From contig JBHWOV010000083.1 of NCBI GenBank assembly GCA_043424535.1, positions 1 to 18,001 on the forward strand: a DNA stretch of 18,001 nt, written 5' to 3'. The DNA comes from DSM-111022 sp043424535 (GTDB taxonomy: Bacteria > Bacillota > Bacilli > Lactobacillales > Aerococcaceae). This document shows, in pieces, positions 5,647-13,445 of this stretch. The notes below the pieces were generated by a model, which saw only the letters and a list, made by a program, of their open reading frames with translations, was not told the DNA's origin and did no database searches. A program made the translations under genes and the position numbers. The first letter of the stretch is position 1, and every line of letters starts with the position of its first letter.

Positions 5647-6666
5647 ATGTTTACATCTAAACGTCTTTGGTTAAATCAAGACAAGAAAACATTTGAAGAA
5701 TGGTCAGAATTACTTGCTGTGAACGGGCTCTCTAATAAAGAGCCCCTCACTTATACGATTGGTATTTATGACAAAGAAAAACTCATCGCAACGATTTCAT
5801 TGGATCATAATATTATTAAATGTGCATCCATTCATCCCGATTATCAAGCAGATAATCTCTTGGGAACGCTTGTTACCCAAATTTTAGAAATCGCTCGCAG
5901 TCAAGAATATCGCCATGTGTTTGTCTATACCAAAATAGAAAGTCGTAAATATTTTCAGTCACTAGGCTTTAAAGAAATTATCAGCCAAGATGCACTCAGC
6001 TTTATGGAATTAGGTTCTCCGGACTTCAATGATTATCTTAACGAGTTAAAACAAGTCGTGGATCCAAATATTACCGATAATGCTGCCATTGTCATGAATG
6101 CGAATCCCTTTACGAAGGGACATCAATATTTAATCTCTTATGCTGCTCAAAGACATGAGCGCGTTTATGTCTTTGTCTTAAGTGAAAATCGCTCGGAAAT
6201 TCCAACAAATGATCGTGTAGAAATGGTCAGACGCGGTGTTCAAATATTTGAAAATGTGAACGTTTTACCGACACGGAACTATATTGTGTCTCAAGCGACC
6301 TTCCCGACCTATTTTTTAAAAGATAAAGCCGAGTTAAGTATTGCTCATACCCATGCACAATTAGATGCAAGATTATTTAGTGAATTTATTGCACCCACTT
6401 TGAATATTCAGACGCGTTATGTAGGGGAAGAACCATATAGCCCGGTGACAGAGGTTTATAATCAAAGTATGGAGAAAGTATTCCAAGATAAAATACATCT
6501 GGAAATCATTCCGAGACTCAATTTTGATGAAGAAGCTATTAGTGCAACGAAAGTAAGGCAAGCGATCAAAGAAAACAATCTCGAACGCATTCGAGATATG
6601 GTCCCTATTACAACTTTTGACTATCTTATTGAACACAATTATATAAATAAAGGAGAGAGATTATGA
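5647..6666 (+). CDS. citC: [Citrate (pro-3S)-lyase] ligase CitC
   Basis: CitC acetylates the thiol of the prosthetic group on CitD using acetate and ATP, turning inactive citrate lyase into the active acetyl form. The 339-residue protein has an N-terminal GNAT-like part (about 1-125) and a C-terminal nucleotidyltransferase domain. That domain starts at VMNANPFTKGHQYL (about 149-162, the T/HxGH nucleotide site is TKGH at 156-159), with SATKVR near the end as second signature. It starts five bases after the small membrane ORF, and only a weak purine stretch precedes the ATG, so it is probably translated by coupling. The stop overlaps the citD start (ATGA). The family assignment is secure. Confidence 0.94.
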   Translation: MFTSKRLWLNQDKKTFEEWSELLAVNGLSNKEPLTYTIGIYDKEKLIATISLDHNIIKCASIHPDYQADNLLGTLVTQILEIARSQEYRHVFVYTKIESRKYFQSLGFKEIISQDALSFMELGSPDFNDYLNELKQVVDPNITDNAAIVMNANPFTKGHQYLISYAAQRHERVYVFVLSENRSEIPTNDRVEMVRRGVQIFENVNVLPTRNYIVSQATFPTYFLKDKAELSIAHTHAQLDARLFSEFIAPTLNIQTRYVGEEPYSPVTEVYNQSMEKVFQDKIHLEIIPRLNFDEEAISATKVRQAIKENNLERIRDMVPITTFDYLIEHNYINKGERL

Positions 6667-6971
6667 AAATCAACAAAGAAGCAGTTGCTGGCACTGTTGA
6701 ATCCAGTGATATTATGATTACAATCGCACCGTCCGATGATGCGACGATTGCGATCGATTTACAAAGTTCAGTCGAAGATCAATTTGGAAAACAAATTCGC
6801 AAAGTGATTACAGACACATTGGAAAAATTAGACATCCAGCAATGCAAAGTGACAGCTGTCGATCAAGGTGCATTGGATTGTACAATTCAAGCAAGAACAC
6901 TGGCGGCCGCTTATCGTGCGGGAGACGCTGAGTCAATCAACTGGAAGGAGTTAGCAACATGGAACGTTTAA
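6663..6971 (+). CDS. citD: Citrate lyase gamma subunit, acyl carrier protein CitD
   Basis: A 102-residue acyl carrier that holds the phosphoribosyl-dephospho-CoA prosthetic group and presents acetyl or citryl thioesters to CitF and CitE. The attachment serine is Ser14 in GTVESSDIM, the conserved location in the family. The length is normal. Its ATG overlaps the citC stop by four bases with AAAGGAGAGAG upstream. Its 3' end overlaps citE by 13 bases, so stoichiometric coupled translation of the lyase subunits is likely. Confidence 0.95.
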   Translation: MKINKEAVAGTVESSDIMITIAPSDDATIAIDLQSSVEDQFGKQIRKVITDTLEKLDIQQCKVTAVDQGALDCTIQARTLAAAYRAGDAESINWKELATWNV

Positions 6972-7846
6972 GAAGAACAATGATGTTTGTCCCAGGTTCT
7001 AATCCTGGAATGTTAAGAGATGCCCCATTATACGGCGCAGATTCAGTGATGTTCGACCTTGAAGATTCTGTTTCATTAAATGAAAAAGATGCTGCTCGTC
7101 TACTCGTCCACACTGCGCTTAAAACAATTGATTATGGCGACACAGAAACGGTCGTGCGAATCAATGCATTAGACGCTGGCGGAGCGGATGATATCGAAGC
7201 CGTCGTTGTCGCAGGTGTTGATGTCATTCGTTTACCGAAAACAGATTCTGCTCAAGATATAATCGACGCGGAAGCAATTATCGAACGTGTTGAAAAAGAA
7301 AATAATATCGAAGTCGGACGCACTGGAATGATGGCTGCGATTGAATCCGCTACTGGCGTTCTAAATGCACGTGAAATCGCGCACGCTTCAGACCGCTTAA
7401 TTGGTATTGCTCTCGGCGCAGAAGATTATGTAACAAATATGAAAACAAAACGCAGTCCAGACGGTTCAGAACTCTTCTTCGCACGAAGCTTTATCTTACA
7501 TGCGGCACGAGATGCAGGAATTGCTGCACTAGATACTGTCTATTCAGATGTTGATAATGAAGCTGGTTTAGCTCATGAAGTGGAAATCATTAAACAATTA
7601 GGTTTCGACGGTAAATCCGTAATCAATCCACGTCAAATACCAATTATTAACCGTATTTACCAACCATCAGAAGCAGAAATTCAAAATGCCAAAGAAGTTA
7701 TTTGGGGAATTCGTGAAGCGGAAGCGCGTGGCTCAGGTGTTATTGCAGTCAATGGAAAAATGGTTGACAAACCAATCGTTGATCGAGCTGAGCGAACAAT
7801 TGCTTTAGCTAAAGCTGCTGGTCTAATTTCAGAGGAGGATATTTAA
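6959..7846 (+). CDS. citE: Citrate lyase beta subunit CitE (citryl-ACP oxaloacetate-lyase)
   Basis: CitE cleaves citryl-CitD into oxaloacetate and acetyl-CitD. The 295-residue protein is a TIM-barrel HpcH/HpaI-type enzyme. Motifs in order are RRTMMFVPGSNPGML (N-terminus), MFDLEDSVSLNEKD (about 30-43, Mg2+/acid region), VVRINALDAGG (about 63-73), AAIESATGVLNARE (about 125-138, with the Mg2+-binding Glu) and IGIALGAEDY (148-157). The gene overlaps citD and ends one base before the citF start codon region, with the citF ribosome site AGAGGAGG inside its last codons. The length and motifs are those of the lyase subunit rather than of a stand-alone CitE-like paralogue, and the neighbours confirm it. 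Confidence 0.96.
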   Translation: MERLRRTMMFVPGSNPGMLRDAPLYGADSVMFDLEDSVSLNEKDAARLLVHTALKTIDYGDTETVVRINALDAGGADDIEAVVVAGVDVIRLPKTDSAQDIIDAEAIIERVEKENNIEVGRTGMMAAIESATGVLNAREIAHASDRLIGIALGAEDYVTNMKTKRSPDGSELFFARSFILHAARDAGIAALDTVYSDVDNEAGLAHEVEIIKQLGFDGKSVINPRQIPIINRIYQPSEAEIQNAKEVIWGIREAEARGSGVIAVNGKMVDKPIVDRAERTIALAKAAGLISEEDI

Positions 7847-7847
7847 C

Positions 7848-9380
7848 ATGACTGAATCAACAAGAAAACAAAATATCCCTCAAGAGTATAGCGAAAAATT
7901 TGGAACTTTCGAGGGTGCATTTGCCAATATTAATGCCTATCAAGAATCAAGCCGTCATATTGAACCACAAAAACGTGGCGACGATAAATTACTAGGCTCT
8001 ATTCGTGAAGCCATTGAAAAAACAGGCCTCAAAGATGGGATGACTATTTCATTCCACCACCATTTCCGTGAAGGAGATTATGTTCTCAATATGGTCATGG
8101 AGGAAATTGCCAATATGGGATTCAAAGACATCTCAATTGCCCCTTCTTCGATTGCCAATGTCCATGAGCCATTAATCGACCATATTAAAAATGGTGTCGT
8201 CACCAATATCACATCTTCTGGACTACGTGACAAATTAGGTGCGGCCATTTCCAAAGGCATCATGGATAATCCGGTAGTTATTCGTTCTCATGGTGGACGT
8301 GCACGTGCTATCGCAAGAGGCGATATTAAAATTGACGTGGCATTCTTAGGTGCTCCATCCAGTGATGCATATGGTAATGCCAATGGAACCAAAGGTAAAG
8401 CTGTCTGTGGTTCATTAGGTTATGCCAAAGTGGATGCTAAATATGCGGATAAAGTAGTTATCATCACCGATACACTCGTTGATTATCCAAATACACCAAT
8501 TTCCATCCCACAAACTGATGTCGATTATGTCGTGCAAGTCGATGCCATTGGTGATCCACAAGGAATCGCAAAGGGAGCCACACGTTTCACAACGAATCCA
8601 AAAGAATTAATCATTGCTCAAAATGCAAATGAAGTCATTACCAATTCACCTTATTACAAAGAAGGCTTCTCTTTCCAAACAGGAACTGGTGGCGCATCAT
8701 TAGCCGTCAGCCGTTACTTAAGAGAATCCATGATTGAAGATGATATTAAAGCAGATTTCGCCATCGGTGGTATTACGAATGCGATGGTCGAACTTCATGA
8801 AGAAGGTCTGGTTCGTAAATTAATTGACGTCCAAGACTTTGACGCCCCTTCAGGACAATCTTTAGGACGAAATCCGGAACATCATGAAATGGATGCCGTC
8901 TATTATGCTTCACCACTCAGCAAAGGTGCTATCGTCAATCAATTAGATATCGTCATTCTCTCTGCATTAGAAATTGATACAGATTTCAATGTCAATGTGA
9001 TGACTGGTTCTGACGGTGTTATCCGAGGCGCTTCTGGTGGTCACTGTGATGCAGCAGCAGGTGCAAAAATGAGTTTAATCATTTCGCCACTCGTTAGAGG
9101 ACGGATCCCGACAATCGTTGATTCTGTCAATACAATGATCACACCGGGCGAATCCGTTGACGTCGTTGTCACAGAAATTGGTATTGCCATTAATCCGAAG
9201 CGCGAAGATTTAATTGAAGCATTCAAAGATATTAAGATTCCTCAATTTACGATTGAAGAATTAAAAGAAAAAGCTTATGCCATTGTCGGAACACCTGAAC
9301 CTATTCAATATGGTGATAAGCCTGTTGCTTTAATTGAATACCGTGATGGAACATTAATCGATACTGTGTACAATGTCTAA
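7848..9380 (+). CDS. citF: Citrate lyase alpha subunit CitF (citrate:acetyl-ACP transferase)
   Basis: CitF exchanges the acetyl group on CitD for citrate, making citryl-CitD and acetate. The 510 residues match the usual length. Recognisable stretches are FHHHFREGDYVLN (about 65-77), RSHGGRARAIARG (about 146-158) and the strongly conserved SGGHCDAAAGAK (about 395-406), followed by SPLVRGRIPTIVD. It is a CoA-transferase-fold protein acting in the cytoplasmic alpha-beta-gamma lyase complex. The ATG is one base after the citE stop with a strong AGAGGAGG. The 3' end overlaps citX by eight bases. No frame damage is seen. Confidence 0.96.
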   Translation: MTESTRKQNIPQEYSEKFGTFEGAFANINAYQESSRHIEPQKRGDDKLLGSIREAIEKTGLKDGMTISFHHHFREGDYVLNMVMEEIANMGFKDISIAPSSIANVHEPLIDHIKNGVVTNITSSGLRDKLGAAISKGIMDNPVVIRSHGGRARAIARGDIKIDVAFLGAPSSDAYGNANGTKGKAVCGSLGYAKVDAKYADKVVIITDTLVDYPNTPISIPQTDVDYVVQVDAIGDPQGIAKGATRFTTNPKELIIAQNANEVITNSPYYKEGFSFQTGTGGASLAVSRYLRESMIEDDIKADFAIGGITNAMVELHEEGLVRKLIDVQDFDAPSGQSLGRNPEHHEMDAVYYASPLSKGAIVNQLDIVILSALEIDTDFNVNVMTGSDGVIRGASGGHCDAAAGAKMSLIISPLVRGRIPTIVDSVNTMITPGESVDVVVTEIGIAINPKREDLIEAFKDIKIPQFTIEELKEKAYAIVGTPEPIQYGDKPVALIEYRDGTLIDTVYNV

Positions 9381-9942
9381 TCCTATTTTTGATGGGCCAG
9401 AAATTGATTTAATGACGATGCTTACAGCACGTGAAGAACGTGTGCAACGCCAAATTGATTATTTAAATCACTATCCTCAGGCGAGTCATTTATGTGTGAA
9501 TTTAAATATTCCTGGCCCTATTAAACAGTCACAAACACTTCAGGAAGTGTTTCAATCACTAATGGAAACAATCGAGCAAGCACTTCAAGGCCATATTATT
9601 CATCAAGAAGTTCGTCATTTGCCAACCGGGTCAACCGCAAATATGGTAACTGACCTGCCAGCTGAAACTCTGAAACGGCAAATGATTGCGATTGAATTAG
9701 AACATCCCTATGGCAGATTAGCAGATTTGGACGTCATTCTTCCCAATGATGGGTCATTGCCTGGTCAAACACCAAGGTCCATGAGTCGAACTGACTTAGG
9801 TTATCCATCGCGACGTTGCCTCATCTGTGATCAGCCTGCCAAGGAATGTGGGCGCTCAAGAAAACATTCATTAGACACTTTGACACAGAAGATTACTCAA
9901 ATTATTAATCAGAAAGGACGTTCAAATGGCGAAAGAAATTAA
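9373..9942 (+). CDS. citX: Apo-citrate lyase phosphoribosyl-dephospho-CoA transferase CitX
   Basis: CitX transfers the triphosphoribosyl-dephospho-CoA made by CitG onto the serine of CitD, completing holo-citrate lyase. The 189-residue protein shows the family signatures: LTAREERVQRQ near the N-terminus, PYGRLADLDVI (about 115-125), and the Cys-rich RRCLICDQPAKECGRSRKHS (about 147-166). CitX and CitG are separate proteins here, unlike species with a fused CitXG. citX overlaps citF by eight bases and oadA by seventeen, so it lies fully within the operon. It is encoded on the strand opposite to citG, meaning the cofactor pathway is divided between the two divergent units. Confidence 0.94.
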   Translation: MSNPIFDGPEIDLMTMLTAREERVQRQIDYLNHYPQASHLCVNLNIPGPIKQSQTLQEVFQSLMETIEQALQGHIIHQEVRHLPTGSTANMVTDLPAETLKRQMIAIELEHPYGRLADLDVILPNDGSLPGQTPRSMSRTDLGYPSRRCLICDQPAKECGRSRKHSLDTLTQKITQIINQKGRSNGERN

Positions 9943-11326
9943 ATTTGTAGAAACAGTCCTTCGCGATGGACAACAAAGTCAAATCGCGACCCGTATGCCG
10001 CTAGAAGATATGTTGCCGATTCTGGAAAGAATGGACCAAGCCGGCTATCATGCGCTAGAAGTATGGGGGGGAGCAACTTTTGACTCATGCTTACGCTTTC
10101 TCAATGAAGATCCATGGGAAAGATTAAGAACCATCCGTAAGCACGTAAAAAACACTAAATTACAAATGTTACTGAGAGGACAGAATCTCCTAGGTTACCG
10201 CAATTATCCAGATGATGTGGTCGAAGCCTTTGTCACAAAAGCCGTTGAAAATGGCATTGATATCATTCGAATTTTCGATGCCTTAAACGATACACGCAAT
10301 CTTGAAACAGCGATTCGTGCGACGAAACAAGCCGGTGGACATGCCCAAGCAGCCATCAGTTATACAACGAGCCCTGTTCATACAGTCGACTATTATGTCC
10401 AATTGGTACAAGAGATGATTGCCTTAGACGCTGACTCGATTTGTATTAAAGATATGGCCGGTGTATTAACACCGCATACCGCGACAGAATTAGTCCAAAA
10501 AATTAAACAAATTACCGATTTACCACTGGAAGTGCATACACATGCGACGAGTGGGAATGCTGAAATGGCTTATTTAGCAGCTATTGAAGCCGGTGCGGAT
10601 ATCATCGATACATCGATTTCTTCATTCTCTGGTGGTACGAGTCAACCTGCGACAGAGTCTTTAGCTATTTCATTTGAAGAAATGGGATATCAAACGGGCT
10701 TGGACATTGACTGCTTAACGGATATTGCGAATCACTTCAATGGCTTACGTAATCAATACCGTGAAGAAGGTTTGTTAAATCCAAAAGTGAAAGACACTGA
10801 ACCTAAGACACTCATCTATCAAGTTCCTGGTGGTATGCTTTCTAATCTGCTCAGTCAATTACAAGAAGCTGGCCAAGAAGAATTATATGATGAGGTATTA
10901 GCTGAAGTACCGAATGTGCGAGCAGATCTCGGCTATCCGCCACTTGTCACTCCCCTATCGCAAATGGTGGGGACACAAGCAGTGATGAATGTGATGACCG
11001 GCGAACGATATAAATTAGTTCCATCAGAAATTAAAGACTATGTTAAAGGTTTATATGGTCAACCTCCGATGGAGATTGCCGATGAAATTGTAGAAGCTGT
11101 ATTAGGACAATCCGCGTCAGATGCTGAACGAATCACTGTACGACCTGCAGATCTATTGGCTCCTAAATTATCAGAATGTGCCCAAGAAATCGCAAAATAT
11201 GCACGTTCTGAAGAAGATGTTTTAAGCTATGCTCTCTTCCCAGAACAAGCGCGTGACTTCTTAGGACGCCGTGAAGATCCGTTTTATGATGTACCTGTGC
11301 AAGAAGTCACGGTTACATTTGAATAA
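9926..11326 (+). CDS. oadA: Oxaloacetate decarboxylase alpha subunit OadA (carboxyltransferase, without biotin domain)
   Basis: OadA moves the carboxyl group from oxaloacetate to biotin on the carrier protein, releasing pyruvate. The 466 residues hold the TIM-barrel carboxyltransferase domain and its C-terminal extension but stop before a biotinyl domain; that function is in the separate oadD product. Metal and catalytic residues known in Klebsiella OadA are conserved: Asp14 in RDGQQSQ, Lys175 in KDMAGVL, and His204 and His206 in EVHTHATSG. Arg/Gln residues of LRGQNLLGYRNYPD (about 83-96) line the site. AAAGGACG precedes the ATG, which lies inside citX. It is the last gene of the operon, followed by a terminator. 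Confidence 0.95.
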   Translation: MAKEIKFVETVLRDGQQSQIATRMPLEDMLPILERMDQAGYHALEVWGGATFDSCLRFLNEDPWERLRTIRKHVKNTKLQMLLRGQNLLGYRNYPDDVVEAFVTKAVENGIDIIRIFDALNDTRNLETAIRATKQAGGHAQAAISYTTSPVHTVDYYVQLVQEMIALDADSICIKDMAGVLTPHTATELVQKIKQITDLPLEVHTHATSGNAEMAYLAAIEAGADIIDTSISSFSGGTSQPATESLAISFEEMGYQTGLDIDCLTDIANHFNGLRNQYREEGLLNPKVKDTEPKTLIYQVPGGMLSNLLSQLQEAGQEELYDEVLAEVPNVRADLGYPPLVTPLSQMVGTQAVMNVMTGERYKLVPSEIKDYVKGLYGQPPMEIADEIVEAVLGQSASDAERITVRPADLLAPKLSECAQEIAKYARSEEDVLSYALFPEQARDFLGRREDPFYDVPVQEVTVTFE

Positions 11327-11343
11327 ATTTTAGCAATCGATTA

Positions 11344-11387
11344 AAATGCTCACAGCCAAAATGGTTGTGAGCATTTGTTTGTTTTGC
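11344..11387 (+). terminator. Rho-independent terminator of the oad-cit operon
   Basis: AAATGCTCACAGCC pairs with GGTTGTGAGCATTT (one G-T pair) around a five-base loop (11344-11376), followed by GTTTGTTTTG. It closes the long citrate operon and separates it from allE-allD. Confidence 0.88.
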
Positions 11388-11443
11388 ACAATTTTTGCAC
11401 TTTTATTGTCAAAGTTTCGCTATATTCCTTCACTCTTCCGTTC

Positions 11444-11468
11444 TATAATAGAGATGGAAACGTTTTAT
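11444..11468 (+). promoter_or_regulatory. Promoter -10 box and cre-like site in front of allE
   Basis: TATAAT at 11444-11449 lies downstream of the operon terminator; the -35 at normal spacing (TATATT) is weak. ATGGAAACGTTTTAT at 11454-11468 fits the cre consensus WTGNAANCGNWNNCW except at one position and would cover the transcription start. CcpA there could block initiation, so the pair is probably repressed by preferred sugars. Confidence 0.55.
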
Positions 11469-11486
11469 ATAGAGAGGTGGAATAAT

Positions 11487-12275
11487 ATGGGATACAAAAA
11501 TAATAAAACTGGTTATCGTGATGGATTATTAGAGTCACGTGCCATTGTTCAAAAAGGTGACTATGCCTTATTACCGCATGATGGTTTAGTAAATAATGTG
11601 GTGCCAGGCTTTGAAAACTGCCGCATCTCAATTCTAGCTTCACCCAGATTAGGAGCATCATTTAGTGACTTCATCTGTGAATTCCTTCCGGGAGCGAAAA
11701 ATACGCTCGGTTTTGGTGGCGAAGGTATCGAAACCTTTATTTATGTCATTGAAGGTGAATTGATTGTTTCTGATGGCACAGACAGTGACACATTAACATC
11801 TGGTGGCTATGCTTACTATCCTGTGAATGAAAAGATGTATTTCGAGAATGCAACAGAACAAATGACAGAAGCTTTCTTATACCAACGTCGTTATGACCCA
11901 TTAGAAGGTCATGAAGCACATCGTGTCATTGGAAATCGTTCAGAAATTGAACCGATTCATTATGAAGGAATGGAAGATGTTTTACTCTGGGACTTATTAC
12001 CTACTGATGATTTAGGATTTGATATGAATATGCATATCTTATCCTTTGAACCAGGTGGTAGTCATGGCTATATCGAGACACATTATCAAGAACATGGAGC
12101 TTATTTACTCTCAGGAACCGGTGTATATAATCTAGATAATCAATGGGTCCCTGTTGAAAAAGGAGATTATATCTATATGGGGGCTTATGTTCCACAAGCT
12201 TGTTATGCATCAGGACGTGGCGAACCATTATCTTATGTTTACTCAAAAGATGCCAACCGCAATCCTGGAGTTTAA
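11487..12275 (+). CDS. allE: (S)-ureidoglycine aminohydrolase AllE
   Basis: The enzyme hydrolyses (S)-ureidoglycine to (S)-ureidoglycolate and ammonia in allantoin breakdown. The 262-residue protein is a double cupin with close resemblance to Escherichia coli AllE (YlbA), for example GFGGEGIETFIYVI (about 75-88), DMNMHILSFEPGGSHGYIET (about 179-198) and QEHGAYLLSGTGVYNLDN. Mn2+ ligands are visible as Glu197, His199, His203 and Gln237, with the same spacing as the known ligands of the plant enzyme. Start: ATG 11487 with GAGAGGTGG upstream gives the family N-terminus MGYKNNKTGYRD. A frame reaching back to 11346 would translate the terminator and is rejected. It pairs with allD 21 bases downstream. 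No other allantoin genes are present in the window. Confidence 0.93.
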   Translation: MGYKNNKTGYRDGLLESRAIVQKGDYALLPHDGLVNNVVPGFENCRISILASPRLGASFSDFICEFLPGAKNTLGFGGEGIETFIYVIEGELIVSDGTDSDTLTSGGYAYYPVNEKMYFENATEQMTEAFLYQRRYDPLEGHEAHRVIGNRSEIEPIHYEGMEDVLLWDLLPTDDLGFDMNMHILSFEPGGSHGYIETHYQEHGAYLLSGTGVYNLDNQWVPVEKGDYIYMGAYVPQACYASGRGEPLSYVYSKDANRNPGV

Positions 12276-12296
12276 TTCAGAGAAAGGTAGATAAAT

Positions 12297-13364
12297 ATGA
12301 GTGAAGAAAAATTAATTCCGGTTACTGAAGAGCAATTACATTCCTTAATCAAAAATAAATTAATGAAAGCTGGCCTTCCTGAAGAAGCAGCGCATGAAAC
12401 ATCCAATCATCTCACTTATGCTGATATGATTGGTATTCATTCACACGGTGCCGTACGCGTTGAATATTATGCAGAACGAATCGCTAAAGGTGGCGTGACG
12501 ACCAATCCAGATATCAAATTTGAAAAGACTGGACCAAGTTCGGCTGTCTTCCATGGTGATAATGGTCAAGGTCATTATATTGCGAATTTGGCTGTTGAAC
12601 CTGCGATTGAAATGGCCAAGGAATCTGGTGTGGCGGTTGTGGGTGTTTCAAAATGTAGTCATACCGGAACATTGTCATATTACTTACGCCAATTTGCAGA
12701 AAATGATTTACTATGTATCGCAATGACTCAATCCGATCCGATGGTTGTTCCATTTGGTGGTGCTGAAGTGTATTATGGAACGAACCCTATTGGCTTTGGT
12801 GCGCCAAATAATTCTGAACATCCGCTAATCTTCGATATGGCGACAACCGTTCAAGCTTGGGGGAAAATTCTTGATGCTCGCTCAAAAGGTCGTTCAATTC
12901 CTGATACATGGGCTGTGGATGAAAATGGTGCGCCTACGACTGATCCGAATGCTGTCGCTGGTCTCGTACCGATTGCAGGCCCGAAAGGTTATGGCTTGAT
13001 GATGATGGTCGATATTTTCGCCGGCGTATTATTAGATTTACCTTATGGTAAACATGTTACATCGATGTATCATGATTTATATTCAGGACGCGACTTAGGT
13101 CAAACATATATCGTCATCGATCCTGAACGTTTCGGTGGCTTAGAACCATTTAAAGAAAAAATCACACGTACCATGGATGAATTAAATGCGATTAAACCAG
13201 CTACTGGATTTGACCGTGTACAATATCCAGGTCAAGGTTCAAATGAACGTTATGCTAAAGCCCTTAAAGAAGGCACAGAAATTCCAGAATCGATTTATAA
13301 TTATTTAACTTCTGACGATATTCATTATGATAATTATGACGGCAAAGGTATTTTCGCGAATTAA
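12297..13364 (+). CDS. allD: Ureidoglycolate dehydrogenase (NAD+) AllD
   Basis: AllD oxidises (S)-ureidoglycolate to oxalurate with NAD+. The 355-residue protein belongs to the type 2 malate/L-lactate dehydrogenase family. Matches to Escherichia coli AllD run along the whole length: GIHSHGAVRVEYYAERI (about 46-62, with His48 and His50), SKCSHTGTLSYY (about 118-129, His122), QSDPMVVPFGGAEVYYGTNP (about 144-163), MATTVQAWGKILDARS and GPKGYGLMMMVDIFAGVLL. Such identity-defining stretches favour ureidoglycolate over generic lactate or malate as substrate. It follows allE by 21 bases with AAAGG before the ATG, so the two enzymes act in sequence. The fate of oxalurate is not encoded here. Confidence 0.9.
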   Translation: MSEEKLIPVTEEQLHSLIKNKLMKAGLPEEAAHETSNHLTYADMIGIHSHGAVRVEYYAERIAKGGVTTNPDIKFEKTGPSSAVFHGDNGQGHYIANLAVEPAIEMAKESGVAVVGVSKCSHTGTLSYYLRQFAENDLLCIAMTQSDPMVVPFGGAEVYYGTNPIGFGAPNNSEHPLIFDMATTVQAWGKILDARSKGRSIPDTWAVDENGAPTTDPNAVAGLVPIAGPKGYGLMMMVDIFAGVLLDLPYGKHVTSMYHDLYSGRDLGQTYIVIDPERFGGLEPFKEKITRTMDELNAIKPATGFDRVQYPGQGSNERYAKALKEGTEIPESIYNYLTSDDIHYDNYDGKGIFAN

Positions 13365-13379
13365 TAAGCAATAAAAATA

Positions 13380-13412
13380 GACTCGAGTATACTGATACTC
13401 GAGTCTTTTATT
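13380..13412. terminator. Bidirectional terminator between allD and mnmA
   Basis: GACTCGAGTAT and ATACTCGAGTC form a perfect 11-base stem with a four-base loop. TTTTATTATTT follows on the plus strand and TATTTTTATT on the minus strand. It therefore serves both the allE-allD unit and the converging mnmA unit. Confidence 0.9.
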
Positions 13413-13445
13413 ATTTAGATTTTAAACACTAATGATGCCCTATCC

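Noticed and set aside
11346..11486. N-terminal extension of AllE by 47 residues
   Set aside because: It translates the operon terminator and promoter region, lacks a ribosome site at 11346, and the known family N-terminus begins at ATG 11487.
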